Shown: positions 1-7,999, counted from the stretch's first letter. The stretch is 12,868 nt of DNA from Bacteroidia bacterium (GCA_026418315.1 JAOABO010000040.1:1-12868); one strand, 5' to 3'. The notes: a model not told the origin generated them from the letters alone. Program-made: numbers and translations.

Positions 1-111
1 CATCAAAAAAAAGAAAAAATCAATCTTTTCATTAACGAATGGGAAACCAAATTAAATATACTACAAGGCATGCTCAATGAATTAAAAAAATCACAAAAAT
101 CTGTTAGCTAA
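1..111 (+). CDS. 3' end of an unidentified protein (partial)
   Basis: The first frame is open from base 1 to a TAA at 109-111 and gives the last 36 residues of a protein whose start lies outside the window. The peptide is rich in Lys, Glu, Asn and Leu, with leucines and isoleucines spaced as in an amphipathic helix or short coiled coil, and it ends in KKSQKSVS. The gene just upstream of DUF1573-yajC is often nusB in Bacteroidota, but I see no NusB signature in this tail. A C-terminal coiled coil of the kind found in some class I tRNA synthetases would also fit. The fragment is too short to assign a function. Confidence 0.5.
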   Translation, partial: HQKKEKINLFINEWETKLNILQGMLNELKKSQKSVS

Positions 112-156
112 ATTAAAAACAACTTATTTTAATTTTAATTTTACTCAATAATTATA

Positions 157-164
157 CAACTTTG
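157..164 (+). promoter_or_regulatory. Candidate Bacteroidota -7 element before the DUF1573 gene
   Basis: CAACTTTG matches the Bacteroidota -7 consensus TAnnTTTG except at the first base. It is followed by CCGCC and an A-rich leader, and it ends 19 bases before the ATG at 184. No TTG is seen at the expected -33 position. It is supported mainly by its position, which resembles that of the sites before typA and the flippase gene. Confidence 0.4.
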
Positions 165-183
165 CCGCCTGAAAAAAACATAT

Positions 184-642
184 ATGACTTCAAAGCAAAA
201 TATTTATATCATCTGTTTCTTCTGCTTATTAATTTTTGTTGCTTGTAATTCATCCACTCACTCTTCATCAGAACCATCTTCCAATGAAGTTAGCATAGGT
301 AATCAAAGCGAACTCCCTATTATTGACTTTGAAGAAGAAGAACATGATTTTGGAAAAATAGTTCAAGGAGAAAAAGTACAATATGACTTTACATTCAAAA
401 ATGTAGGAAAAGGCAACCTCATTATTAGTAATGCCGCTGCAAGCTGTGGATGTACCATTGCTGATTTTCCCAAAGAACCTATACCGCCTAATCAATCAGG
501 AAAAATTAAAGTAGAATTTAATAGTGAAGGAAAATCTGGTTATGTAGAAAAAACCATTACTGTAGTAACCAACTGCGAACCCAATACTAAAATCCTCAAA
601 ATAAAAGTAGATATAGTAGAACCTCAAAGTCCCAAAAAATAA
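184..642 (+). CDS. DUF1573-domain lipoprotein
   Basis: This 152-residue protein has a lipoprotein signal: a hydrophobic N-terminus to about residue 20 ending in the lipobox FVAC with Cys21. A Ser-rich linker (about 22-45) follows. The DUF1573 domain spans about 47-145, with the typical sequence HDFGKIVQGEKVQYDFTFKN (54-73), the motif ASCGCT (86-91) and a region of alternating beta strands. DUF1573 resembles immunoglobulin-like or ASH/MSP-type folds and is common in Bacteroidota envelope proteins; its molecular role is unknown. The likely location is a membrane, held by the lipid on Cys21, with the domain in the periplasm or outside. It precedes yajC by 28 bases, a pairing that recurs in Bacteroidota. 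The ATG at 184 places the signal peptide correctly. Confidence 0.85.
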   Translation: MTSKQNIYIICFFCLLIFVACNSSTHSSSEPSSNEVSIGNQSELPIIDFEEEEHDFGKIVQGEKVQYDFTFKNVGKGNLIISNAAASCGCTIADFPKEPIPPNQSGKIKVEFNSEGKSGYVEKTITVVTNCEPNTKILKIKVDIVEPQSPKK

Positions 643-670
643 AAAATTATTAACCTCAAAAACCAAAACA

Positions 671-991
671 ATGAAAACCATCAGCATCTTAATGGCAGCC
701 CCTCAAAACGGACAACCCTCCAATCCTCTTATGCAAATGATACCACTCCTGCTCATCATAGTTGTATTTTACTTTTTTATGATACGACCACAGGTGAAAA
801 AATCAAAAGAACAGAAAAAATTTGTGGAAAACTTAAAAAAAGGTGATAAAGTATTAACGATAGGCGGCATCTATGGAAAAGTAGTAGAAACAGACGACAC
901 TACCGTAGTAATAGAAACAGAAGATGGTTCTAAAATGCGCATCACTAAATCGGCTATTACTACAGAAGGCGTTAACATCAACCAAAAATAA
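671..991 (+). CDS. yajC: Preprotein translocase subunit YajC
   Basis: This is a 106-residue accessory subunit of the Sec translocon, which associates with SecDF and SecYEG in the inner membrane. A short N-terminal segment is followed by one transmembrane helix (about 22-38) that runs into the family motif FYFFMIRPQ (33-41). A basic stretch (KKSKEQKK) and the compact cytoplasmic domain come next, with the typical LKKGDKVLTIGGIYGKV (55-71) and TVVIETEDGSKMRITKSAI. The length is usual for the family. It lies 28 bases after the DUF1573 gene and its stop is 5 bases before the hemE start, so the three genes are probably co-transcribed. Identification is secure. Confidence 0.95.
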   Translation: MKTISILMAAPQNGQPSNPLMQMIPLLLIIVVFYFFMIRPQVKKSKEQKKFVENLKKGDKVLTIGGIYGKVVETDDTTVVIETEDGSKMRITKSAITTEGVNINQK

Positions 992-996
992 ATTTC

Positions 997-2016
997 TTGT
1001 ACAAAAACAATCTCATTTTACAAGCTCTAAAAGGAGATATTACATCCCAAATTCCTGTGTGGCTGATGCGGCAGGCAGGAAGAGTATTACCCGAATACCG
1101 ACAAACCCGAAAAAAAGCCAAAAATTTTATTGAGTTTGTAAAAACACCTCAACTGGCAGCCGAAGTAACTCTCCAGCCCGTAGATATACTCAATGTAGAT
1201 GCCGCTATTATTTTTTCCGATATTCTTGTCGTCCCCGAAGCCATGGGATTACCCTACTCTATGGCCGAAGAAAAAGGACCCATTTTTCAAAATTTCATTC
1301 GTTCAGCATCAGATATTCAAAACCTCAAAATTGCACACACAGACCAATATTCTTATGTTATAGAAGCCATTCAACTTACAAAAAAACATCTGAATAATCG
1401 TGTACCACTTATAGGTTTCAGTGGTGCTCCATGGACTTTATTTGCCTACATGACCGAAGGAAAAGGCAGTAAAACATTCAGTACAGCAAAAAAATGGCTA
1501 TACTCCAATCCGTCAGAAAGCCATCAGTTATTACAAAAAATTACCTTATCCATCATCAATTACCTTAAAGACCAAATAAAAGCAGGAGCAGATGTGATAC
1601 AAATATTTGACTCATGGGCAGGTGTTTTGAATAAATCATTATACCAACAATTCTGTATCCCTTACTTGAAACAAATTTGTAACGAAATCAAAGAAGTACC
1701 TATTATACTCTTCCCAAAAGATGGATTCTTTGCACTCCAGGATATTCAACAATTAAATTACAATGCAGTAAGTTTAGATTGGACCATAGAACCCGAGTGG
1801 GTTATACCATTATTACCCAATAAAACCTTACAAGGAAATGCAGACCCTTGTCTGCTTTATGCCAATGAAAAAACCATTGAGCAGGAAACAATAAAAATGC
1901 TTAACAAGTTTTCTTCAGTTCCTTATATTGCCAATCTTGGACATGGTCTTTATCCTGATATTGACAAAGAAAAAGTAAGATTCTTCATAGACATCATTCA
2001 CAATTTCAAAAGATAA
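997..2016 (+). CDS. hemE: Uroporphyrinogen decarboxylase (TTG start)
   Basis: HemE removes four carboxyl groups from uroporphyrinogen III to make coproporphyrinogen III, a cytoplasmic, cofactor-free step of heme synthesis. The 339-residue length is normal. The signature PVWLMRQAGR (20-29) carries the two substrate-binding arginines R25 and R29. IIFSDIL (71-77) holds the key aspartate D75. GFSGAPWTL (140-148), Y151, FDSWAG (204-209), QGNADP (279-284) and NLGHG with H316 (313-317) are all present. The start is TTG at 997: an in-frame stop at 973-975 lies just upstream, no ATG or GTG lies between, and the first internal Met is inside the RQAGR signature. One small oddity is Val30, where most members have Tyr (AGRYLPEY). 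It follows yajC by 5 bases. Confidence 0.95.
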   Translation: MYKNNLILQALKGDITSQIPVWLMRQAGRVLPEYRQTRKKAKNFIEFVKTPQLAAEVTLQPVDILNVDAAIIFSDILVVPEAMGLPYSMAEEKGPIFQNFIRSASDIQNLKIAHTDQYSYVIEAIQLTKKHLNNRVPLIGFSGAPWTLFAYMTEGKGSKTFSTAKKWLYSNPSESHQLLQKITLSIINYLKDQIKAGADVIQIFDSWAGVLNKSLYQQFCIPYLKQICNEIKEVPIILFPKDGFFALQDIQQLNYNAVSLDWTIEPEWVIPLLPNKTLQGNADPCLLYANEKTIEQETIKMLNKFSSVPYIANLGHGLYPDIDKEKVRFFIDIIHNFKR

Positions 2017-2039
2017 AAAAAGAAACTGTATTTATAGGA

Positions 2040-3281
2040 TTATTGTTGATTGGATGACTCACTATTTTGCTTCTTAAAAGCGTCAAAATCAAATGACAAA
2101 GTAAATCTCCATGTGTTTTGTAAAGGATGTTGTCTGTTAGCCACAGTGGGCACTAAATAAGAGGCATCTAACCCAAATACAGAATAACGAATTCCAAAAC
2201 CAAATGTAAGAAATTGTCTTCCACCTTTGGTTTTATGCTCATAAAAGTAACCCATTCTGAACGCAAATTGATTAGAATACCAATACTCAAACCCCAACGA
2301 TGTATTAATTTCCCTTAATTCTTCCTTGAAACCTCCCGGTGCATCTCCAAAAGATTGCAAAACGCCCTGCAATACAGGAACATTAGGGTCTTTTCCTGCC
2401 AAAATTATTTTTTTACCCGTAGAAGCATTTACAGAATCTCCTGTTCCATCTGCTTTTCTTTGATATACTGGCGGAGTGGGTACCAAAAGTTTGTTGAAAT
2501 CTGCATACAAACCAATCGTATTATATTCATCTAAAAAGGTCTTAAGTCCACCACCTAATCTTAAATTAGTTGGAATAAAGTTTTTTGTACCTGTTCCATA
2601 ATCAATTTTTCCACCAAGATTGCTGATAGATAAACCACCTGTTGCTATCGCTTTTTTTTCTCCTAAATCAAACTTTTTACTTTTGTAATATAATGAAACA
2701 TCTACCGCCACTGTTTGTCCCACCTTGGTAGGTTGCCCATTCACCGAATACCCACCCGTCAAATTAGAATTAACATACCGAAACGCCATACCCATAGAAA
2801 AATAAGGAGAAAGCTTTTGCGAATAGGCCAAATCAACAGCAAATTCATTGGGCTTAAACTGACCCGTTGTATTTCCCATAATATCTGTAAAAGTAATGTT
2901 TCCAAGAGAAAAATAACGAAGTGAAGTTCCGATGGTGCTCATTTTATTAATTCTCTTATAGAAAGAAACGTAAGACAAACTAATGTCTGGTACTAAATTT
3001 CGTAACCAAGGAGAATAAGAAATACCAAAACCCATATCTTTTTCTGCCATTGCTAATTTAGCACCATTCCAATGAATGGAACTCACATCAGGATCGGTAG
3101 CCACTCCTGCTTCTCCCATTCCTCCCTGTTTAGAATCAGGACCTATTATTAAAAAAGGTACTGCTGTGGTAATAGGATTTAAACTTCCTAATAGTTGCTG
3201 AGTAGTAAGCGTTTTAGAAGAAGAGGTTTGGGCAAAGATGATAGTAGGTAAAAATAACAATACGGACAAAGCATTTCTCAT
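2040..3281 (-). CDS. porV: Type IX secretion system outer membrane protein PorV
   Basis: This 413-residue protein begins with a signal peptide (MRNALSVLLFLPTIIFAQ, 1-18) followed by a polar Thr/Ser segment. The mature N-terminus carries the PorV/PorQ-type motif FLIIGPDSKQGGMGEAGVA and then DVSSIHWNGAKLA. The rest is a chain of alternating beta strands with aromatic girdles, ending in NTWRFTLSFDFDAF, as expected for a FadL-like outer membrane barrel. In known systems PorV (also called LptO) collects T9SS cargo from the translocon SprA and hands it to the PorU sortase for attachment to anionic lipopolysaccharide. An upstream in-frame ATG at 3332 would add 17 residues before the signal peptide, so I chose the ATG at 3281. 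porU, often its neighbour, is not in the window. The gene is convergent with hemE (23-base gap) and divergent from typA. Confidence 0.9.
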   Translation of the reverse strand: MRNALSVLLFLPTIIFAQTSSSKTLTTQQLLGSLNPITTAVPFLIIGPDSKQGGMGEAGVATDPDVSSIHWNGAKLAMAEKDMGFGISYSPWLRNLVPDISLSYVSFYKRINKMSTIGTSLRYFSLGNITFTDIMGNTTGQFKPNEFAVDLAYSQKLSPYFSMGMAFRYVNSNLTGGYSVNGQPTKVGQTVAVDVSLYYKSKKFDLGEKKAIATGGLSISNLGGKIDYGTGTKNFIPTNLRLGGGLKTFLDEYNTIGLYADFNKLLVPTPPVYQRKADGTGDSVNASTGKKIILAGKDPNVPVLQGVLQSFGDAPGGFKEELREINTSLGFEYWYSNQFAFRMGYFYEHKTKGGRQFLTFGFGIRYSVFGLDASYLVPTVANRQHPLQNTWRFTLSFDFDAFKKQNSESSNQQ

Positions 3282-3467
3282 GTTCAAAAAAATTTTTGGC
3301 AATAATACAAAGAAGAAACTAATACGACTCATTAAAAATAATTTTGAAACAAAACGAAAACAAAGTCAAATTATTGCAATAAGCAGCACGAAATAGGTTA
3401 TTTATATTTTTTTAAACCCAACCCAGTAAAATAATTTCTTACATTTGCGGTCTTTTCTAATAAAATT
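3282..3467. other. Divergent intergenic region between porV and typA
   Basis: This 186-base, strongly AT-rich spacer must hold the promoters for porV (leftward) and typA (rightward). The typA side has a perfect -7 match at 3440-3447. On the porV side, TATTATTG (3307-3300, minus strand) matches TAnnTTTG at all but one position, but I see no TTG at the matching -33 distance. No hairpin, direct repeat or small gene was found here. Confidence 0.6.
3440..3447 (+). promoter_or_regulatory. Bacteroidota -7 promoter element for typA
   Basis: TACATTTG is an exact match to the consensus TAnnTTTG. It ends 20 bases before the typA ATG at 3468, which would give a short leader. No TTG is present at the usual -33 distance, so the upstream element is weak or absent. 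It probably drives typA-bamD-rpoZ. Confidence 0.6.
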
Positions 3468-5291
3468 ATGGAAACCAAAAACATCAGAAACATTGCTATT
3501 ATAGCACACGTAGACCACGGCAAAACAACACTAGTAGATAAAATACTAAAATCCTGCGAAGTATTTCGGGAACACGAAAATCCCGGAGAATTAATTCTTG
3601 ATAATAACGAACTGGAAAGAGAAAGAGGAATTACAATCATCTCAAAAAATGTTTCTGTTCAATACAAGGGGCATAAAATCAATATTATAGATACCCCCGG
3701 ACACGCCGACTTTGGCGGAGAAGTAGAAAGAATCATGAACATGGCTGATGGGGTGCTTCTTCTTGTAGATGCTTTTGAAGGACCTATGCCACAAACAAGA
3801 TTTGTTACTCAAAAAGCCATTCAGGCAGGTAAAAAAGCCATTGTCGTAATCAATAAAGTTGATAAGCCCAATTGTACGCCGGAAAACGCTTTAGAATCTG
3901 TTTATGAACTCTTTTTTAGCTTAGATGCTACTGAAGAACAATTAAACTTTCCGGTAGTTTATGGTTCTGCCAAACAAGGATGGATGAGCAATGACTATAA
4001 AAAGCCCACTCAAGATATTTTTTATTTATTAGACACTATTATTGAAAAAATTCCTGCACCGGTTACCCCCGAAGGAACACTCCAAATACAAATATCTTCA
4101 TTAGATTATTCTTCCTATATTGGAAGAATTGCTATTGGCAGAGTATTTAGAGGTATTATCAAAGAAAATATGCCAGTCAGTGTTATTAAAAGAGATGGAA
4201 GCATACAAAAATCCAGCATTAAAGAGTTATTTGTATTTGATAAGTTAGGCAAAATGAAAGTAAAAGAAGTTCCTGCAGGCGATATTTGCGCATTTACAGG
4301 TATAGAAAATTTTGAAATTGGAGACACGGTAGCAGATTTAAATAATCCTGAACCTCTTCCGCCTATTCAAATTGATGAGCCAACCATGAGCATGCTTTTT
4401 ACTATTAATAATTCTCCCTTTTTTGGCAAGGAAGGAAAATTTGTTACATCCAGACATTTAAGAGAAAGATTATATAAAGAACTTGAAAAAAATCTTGCCT
4501 TGAAGGTAGAAGAAACTAATTCTCCGGATGCATACATAGTGTATGGTAGAGGCATATTGCACCTTTCTATTTTGATTGAAACCATGCGAAGAGAAAAATA
4601 TGAACTGCAGGTAGGACAACCTAAAGTTATTATCAAGGAAGAAAACGGCATTAAAAAAGAACCTTTTGAAATTTTGACTGTAGATGTTCCTTCAGATTTT
4701 GCCGGAAAAGTTATTGATTTAGTTACACAAAGAAAAGGCATGATGCTGAATATGCAAGTAAAAAACGAAAGAACATTTCTTGAATTTGAAATTCCATCCA
4801 GGGGTTTAATAGGATTAAGAAATCAGGTGCTTACAGCCACTGCGGGCGAAGCTGTCATGGCACACCGTTTCACTGAATTTAAAGAATGGGCAGGTGATAT
4901 TCCCATGCGCATTAATGGTGTGCTTGTAAGCAAAGAAACCGGAAAAGCCACTGCATACAGTATAGATAAATTACAAGACAGGGGTAAATTTTTTGTAGAT
5001 CCCGGTGAAAACGTCTATACAGGAATGATTGTAGGCGAACACATTCGTTCAGAAGATTTGGTAGTAAACCTTTGTACAGAAAAAAAATTAACTAATATGC
5101 GGGCATCGGGCTCCGATGAAAAAATGAAAATTGCTCCAAAAATTAAATTTTCACTGGAAGAAGCATTAGAATACATTCAGGCAGATGAATATGTAGAAGT
5201 TACACCCGAATCTATAAGAATGAGAAAAATTATTCTAGATGAAAATGAAAGAAAAAGAATACAAAAATCGAATGCCATCAATGTATTATAA
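3468..5291 (+). CDS. typA: Ribosome-associated translational GTPase TypA/BipA
   Basis: This 607-residue protein belongs to the EF-G/LepA-like class of ribosome-binding GTPases and is implicated in ribosome assembly and stress or low-temperature growth in other bacteria. All G motifs are visible: G1 AHVDHGKT (13-20), G2 RGIT (53-56), G3 DTPGH (75-79), G4 NKVD (129-132) and G5 SAK (167-169). A beta-barrel domain II follows (from about 205), with EF-G-type domains III and V after it. The conserved family segments FEIPSRGLIGLRNQVL, GKATAYSIDKLQDRG and NMRASGSDEKM are in the C-terminal half. The length is typical. The stop is 3 bases before the bamD start, so the two are tightly linked. Identification is secure. 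Confidence 0.97.
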   Translation: METKNIRNIAIIAHVDHGKTTLVDKILKSCEVFREHENPGELILDNNELERERGITIISKNVSVQYKGHKINIIDTPGHADFGGEVERIMNMADGVLLLVDAFEGPMPQTRFVTQKAIQAGKKAIVVINKVDKPNCTPENALESVYELFFSLDATEEQLNFPVVYGSAKQGWMSNDYKKPTQDIFYLLDTIIEKIPAPVTPEGTLQIQISSLDYSSYIGRIAIGRVFRGIIKENMPVSVIKRDGSIQKSSIKELFVFDKLGKMKVKEVPAGDICAFTGIENFEIGDTVADLNNPEPLPPIQIDEPTMSMLFTINNSPFFGKEGKFVTSRHLRERLYKELEKNLALKVEETNSPDAYIVYGRGILHLSILIETMRREKYELQVGQPKVIIKEENGIKKEPFEILTVDVPSDFAGKVIDLVTQRKGMMLNMQVKNERTFLEFEIPSRGLIGLRNQVLTATAGEAVMAHRFTEFKEWAGDIPMRINGVLVSKETGKATAYSIDKLQDRGKFFVDPGENVYTGMIVGEHIRSEDLVVNLCTEKKLTNMRASGSDEKMKIAPKIKFSLEEALEYIQADEYVEVTPESIRMRKIILDENERKRIQKSNAINVL

Positions 5292-5294
5292 GAC

Positions 5295-6086
5295 ATGAAA
5301 AGAGAAATTTATTTCATATTCACCATGCTACTTTTCATCAGTTCTTGTAATAATTACAACAAATTATTGAAAAGTACCAATTATGAATTAAAACTTGAAA
5401 AGGCCAATCATTACTATGAGAAAAAAAATTATGTAAGGGCACAACAGTTGTACGAAGAACTTATTCCTATATTCAAAGGAAGCGAAAAATCAGAAGAAAT
5501 TTATTACAAATACACTTGGACACATTTTTATACAGGCGACTATGCATTAGCACAATTTCATTTCAAAAATTTTGTAAGGCAATTTCCATCCAGTGAAAAA
5601 TCAGAAGAATGTTTTTTTATGAATGGTTATTGCTATTACTTAAATTCTCCTAAATATTCATTAGACCAAACTGCCACCATCAATGCTATAAAAGAAATGC
5701 AAAGTTTTATAGATGCCTATCCTGAAAGTAAACTGGTAGATAGCGCCAACACGATTATTAATTTACTTCATTACAAATTAGAAAAAAAAGAATATGAAAT
5801 CATTAAACAGTACCGCATGCTGGATGATTACAAAGCCGTCATTACCGCAGGTATCAACTTTGAAAAAGATTATCCGGACTCTCCATACAATGAAGAAATT
5901 AGGTTTTGGATAATAGAAGCATATTATTTGCTTGGGATAAACAGCATCCCATCTAAAAAGAAAGAAAGATTAGAAAAAGTTGGAGAGTATTATTTAAAAT
6001 TCATATCTTTGCACCCCCAAAGTAATTTTCTGAAACCTGCAGAAAATTATTATATAAAATCAAAACAGCAATTAGAATCTCTATAA
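5295..6086 (+). CDS. bamD: Outer membrane assembly lipoprotein BamD
   Basis: This 263-residue lipoprotein has a signal peptide ending in the lipobox FISSC with Cys18. Tetratricopeptide-like helical repeats follow: ANHYYEKKNYVRAQQLYEEL (37-56) and a second unit around YTGDYALAQFHFKNFVRQFP are clear, with more helical pairs to the end (ITAGINFEKDYPDSPY and YYLKFISLHPQSNF). BamD is a lipid-anchored periplasmic part of the BAM complex that works with BamA to fold beta-barrel proteins into the outer membrane, including barrels such as PorV. The gene begins 3 bases after typA and ends 16 bases before rpoZ. The bamD-rpoZ pairing is common in Bacteroidota and supports this call over a generic TPR lipoprotein. 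Confidence 0.88.
   Translation: MKREIYFIFTMLLFISSCNNYNKLLKSTNYELKLEKANHYYEKKNYVRAQQLYEELIPIFKGSEKSEEIYYKYTWTHFYTGDYALAQFHFKNFVRQFPSSEKSEECFFMNGYCYYLNSPKYSLDQTATINAIKEMQSFIDAYPESKLVDSANTIINLLHYKLEKKEYEIIKQYRMLDDYKAVITAGINFEKDYPDSPYNEEIRFWIIEAYYLLGINSIPSKKKERLEKVGEYYLKFISLHPQSNFLKPAENYYIKSKQQLESL
5980..6011 (+). promoter_or_regulatory. Candidate internal promoter for rpoZ inside bamD
   Basis: TTG at 5980-5982 and an exact -7 element TATCTTTG at 6004-6011 are separated by 21 bases, in line with the Bacteroidota TTG...TAnnTTTG pattern. The -7 element is followed by CACCCCC. It sits in the last quarter of bamD and ends 91 bases before the rpoZ ATG, so it could give extra transcription of rpoZ independent of typA-bamD. 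The bases also encode protein, so a chance match is possible. Confidence 0.45.
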
Positions 6087-6102
6087 CTTAAAAATAAAAA
6101 CT

Positions 6103-6435
6103 ATGGCTTTAGATATTAAGCAAATCAATGGCAACCCCTCTATTGTTACAAGAGACGTAAGACAATTTGATGCCCAAACAGGTAATATATATGAAGCTAT
6201 TGCCATCATAAGTAAAAGAGCAAATCAAATTAATTCAGAATTAAAAGAAATAATAAGAGAAAAACTAGAAGAATTTAAGGACTCTAATGATACACTGGAA
6301 GAAGTAATTGAAAACCCAGAGCAAGCTGGTGTAAGTATTTTCTTTGAAAAACTTCCAAAACCTTCTACCATTGCTATTGAAGAATTTCTTCAAAATAAAA
6401 TATACTATAATTACCCAAACAATAACCAAAACTAG
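6103..6435 (+). CDS. rpoZ: RNA polymerase omega subunit (Bacteroidota type)
   Basis: This 110-residue protein contains the omega/RPB6 core: GNIYEAIAIISKRANQI (27-43) matches the family pattern of an invariant Asn-x-Tyr-Glu-Ala followed by a Lys-Arg-Ala helix. A Glu/Lys-rich helical region follows, and the conserved-looking tail EEFLQNKIYYNYPN ends the protein. Omega binds the C-terminus of beta-prime and helps RNA polymerase assembly. The length fits the longer Bacteroidota version. The location right after bamD is the expected one. A strong terminator follows within 30 bases, so this is the last gene of the typA operon. Confidence 0.88.
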   Translation: MALDIKQINGNPSIVTRDVRQFDAQTGNIYEAIAIISKRANQINSELKEIIREKLEEFKDSNDTLEEVIENPEQAGVSIFFEKLPKPSTIAIEEFLQNKIYYNYPNNNQN

Positions 6436-6464
6436 TCACTTTAATCTGTTAGTTATTTTAATTC

Positions 6465-6491
6465 AAAACCCCGTTGCACACGGGGTTTTTT
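6465..6491 (+). terminator. Rho-independent terminator after rpoZ
   Basis: The stem CCCCGT (6469-6474) pairs perfectly with ACGGGG (6480-6485) around a five-base loop (TGCAC). It can be extended by four A-T pairs (6465-6468 with 6486-6489) and runs into a T tract (6486-6491). It starts 29 bases after the rpoZ stop, separating the housekeeping operon from the glycan module. It is the clearest hairpin in the window. Confidence 0.9.
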
Positions 6492-6505
6492 ACTTTAAAT
6501 AGCCC

Positions 6506-6537
6506 TTGTTTAATATAAAATAATTTTCACATATTTG
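6506..6537 (+). promoter_or_regulatory. Candidate promoter of the flippase operon
   Basis: TTG (6506-6508), a 21-base spacer and CATATTTG (6530-6537) fit the Bacteroidota pattern with one mismatch in the -7 element. It lies just after the rpoZ terminator and ends 16 bases before the flippase ATG at 6554, implying a very short leader. Its position between a terminator and a start codon makes it the likely promoter of the whole glycan module. Confidence 0.6.
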
Positions 6538-6553
6538 GCACTCTTTTCAAAAA

Positions 6554-7999
6554 ATGCAGCATAAAAATTTCATAAAAAATCTTTTTCTTCTTTTGCTATT
6601 AAACTTACTGATTAAACCTTTTTGGATACTAGTAGTGGAACCTTACGTTCAATATAAAGTTGGTAATCAATATTACGGCGAATATTTTACATTATTTAAT
6701 TTTTCATTCCTGTTTGCCATCTTCCTGGATTTTGGTCTTGTTAATTTTAATAACAGAAATATTGCACAAAATAGCCATCTGTTGAGCAAGCATTTTTCTA
6801 ATCTAATTACACTAAAATTGTCTATGGCTGGCTTATATGTGGCTATCACTATGTTCATCGGTTGGTTAATTGGATTTAATGCCAGATACCTTAAATTGCT
6901 TTTTGTTTTAACGATTAATCAATTTTTTATCAGTATGGTCTTGTATTTAAGGAGTAACTTACTTGGCTTGCATCTATTTAAAATTGACAGTTTTGTATCA
7001 GTATTAGATCGGCTCATTATGATTAGTATTATCGGTATTATCTTTTTTCAGATACTACCAATAGAACTCAACATTATGAGCTTTGTATATGCACAGGTTA
7101 TTGCTTATGCTATTACAGCATTTATTGCATTTTATGCTGTATGGAAACAAACAGAACACTTTAAATTTGCATGGAATTGGAAATTCAATATTCTCATACT
7201 GAAAAAAAGTACCCCCTATGCCATTTTAATATTACTTATGGTGTTTTACAACCGCCTTGATGCGGTAATGCTTGAAAGAATACTCCCCTACCCCGATGGC
7301 GCTATCCATGCAGGCATTTATGCCAAAGCATTTCGCTTTCTGGATGCTGCCAATATGATTGCTTATCTCTTTTCGGTGCAACTATTACCAATATTTGCAA
7401 AACTTATTGAAGAAAAACAAAACATAGAAGAAATTACTAAACTTGCTTTTTCATTACTGATTATTCCGGCTGTTATTACATCGGTATCATGTTTCTTTTA
7501 TAGTAAAGAATTGGTTGCACTCATCAACAAAGGAACTACCGATGCAGCTGATGTGTTTAGTATTTTAATGTTTTGTTTTACAGCCATTTCTACAACTTAT
7601 ATTTTTGGCACTCTGCTCACAGCAAATGGAAATTTAAAACAACTCAATACCATGGCCATCTGTGGCATTATCATTAATATTATTCTAAATTTAATTTTGA
7701 TTCCAAAATTCAAATCTTATGGAAGCGCATGGGCAAGTGTTATTACACAATTTTTCACAGCCATTGTACAAGTATGGATGGCTAAAAAAATATTTCATTT
7801 CAAAATAAACAAAAATCTATTTCGTTCTTTAACCATATTTATTGTCGGAGTAGTTATTATAAATTACTTTTCTACTCTACTTTCAAAACAATGGATGACA
7901 AATTTTGTGATAATGATTATATTGAGTACATTGTGGGCTTTTTTGAGCCAACTCATATCGTTGCACTCAGCATTAAAACTACTTAAAATAAAAAAATGA
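6554..7999 (+). CDS. Wzx-type oligosaccharide flippase (MOP superfamily)
   Basis: This 481-residue polytopic inner membrane protein has about 12-14 hydrophobic segments along its whole length and few long loops. That is the size and layout of the MOP-superfamily polysaccharide transporters (Wzx/RfbX type), which flip undecaprenyl-linked glycan units from the cytoplasmic to the periplasmic face. Segments seen in this family include DFGLVNFNNRNIAQ near residues 60-75, a conserved central region FYNRLDAVMLERI followed by AGIYAKAFRFLDAANMIAY, and IINIILNLILIPKFKSYGSAWASVITQF in the C-terminal half. The downstream Wzz-like and Wzy-like genes support glycan export over MATE-type drug efflux. The gene overlaps the next by ATGA. 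The glycan it carries cannot be read from the sequence. Confidence 0.85.
   Translation: MQHKNFIKNLFLLLLLNLLIKPFWILVVEPYVQYKVGNQYYGEYFTLFNFSFLFAIFLDFGLVNFNNRNIAQNSHLLSKHFSNLITLKLSMAGLYVAITMFIGWLIGFNARYLKLLFVLTINQFFISMVLYLRSNLLGLHLFKIDSFVSVLDRLIMISIIGIIFFQILPIELNIMSFVYAQVIAYAITAFIAFYAVWKQTEHFKFAWNWKFNILILKKSTPYAILILLMVFYNRLDAVMLERILPYPDGAIHAGIYAKAFRFLDAANMIAYLFSVQLLPIFAKLIEEKQNIEEITKLAFSLLIIPAVITSVSCFFYSKELVALINKGTTDAADVFSILMFCFTAISTTYIFGTLLTANGNLKQLNTMAICGIIINIILNLILIPKFKSYGSAWASVITQFFTAIVQVWMAKKIFHFKINKNLFRSLTIFIVGVVIINYFSTLLSKQWMTNFVIMIILSTLWAFLSQLISLHSALKLLKIKK

Noticed and set aside
1720..1740. CTTTGCAC inside hemE resembling a -7 element
   Set aside because: The TA at the start of the consensus is missing, no TTG lies at the right spacing, and it is inside conserved coding sequence.
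2017..2039. Possible bidirectional terminator between hemE and porV
   Set aside because: The 23-base A-rich gap contains no inverted repeat that could form a stable stem.
3282..3332. Upstream ATG (3332) for porV
   Set aside because: It adds 17 residues before a complete signal peptide that starts at the ATG at 3281, which would bury the n-region.
4115..4741. Minus-strand open frames opposite typA
   Set aside because: typA is unambiguous here with conserved residues throughout; the antisense frames show no family features.
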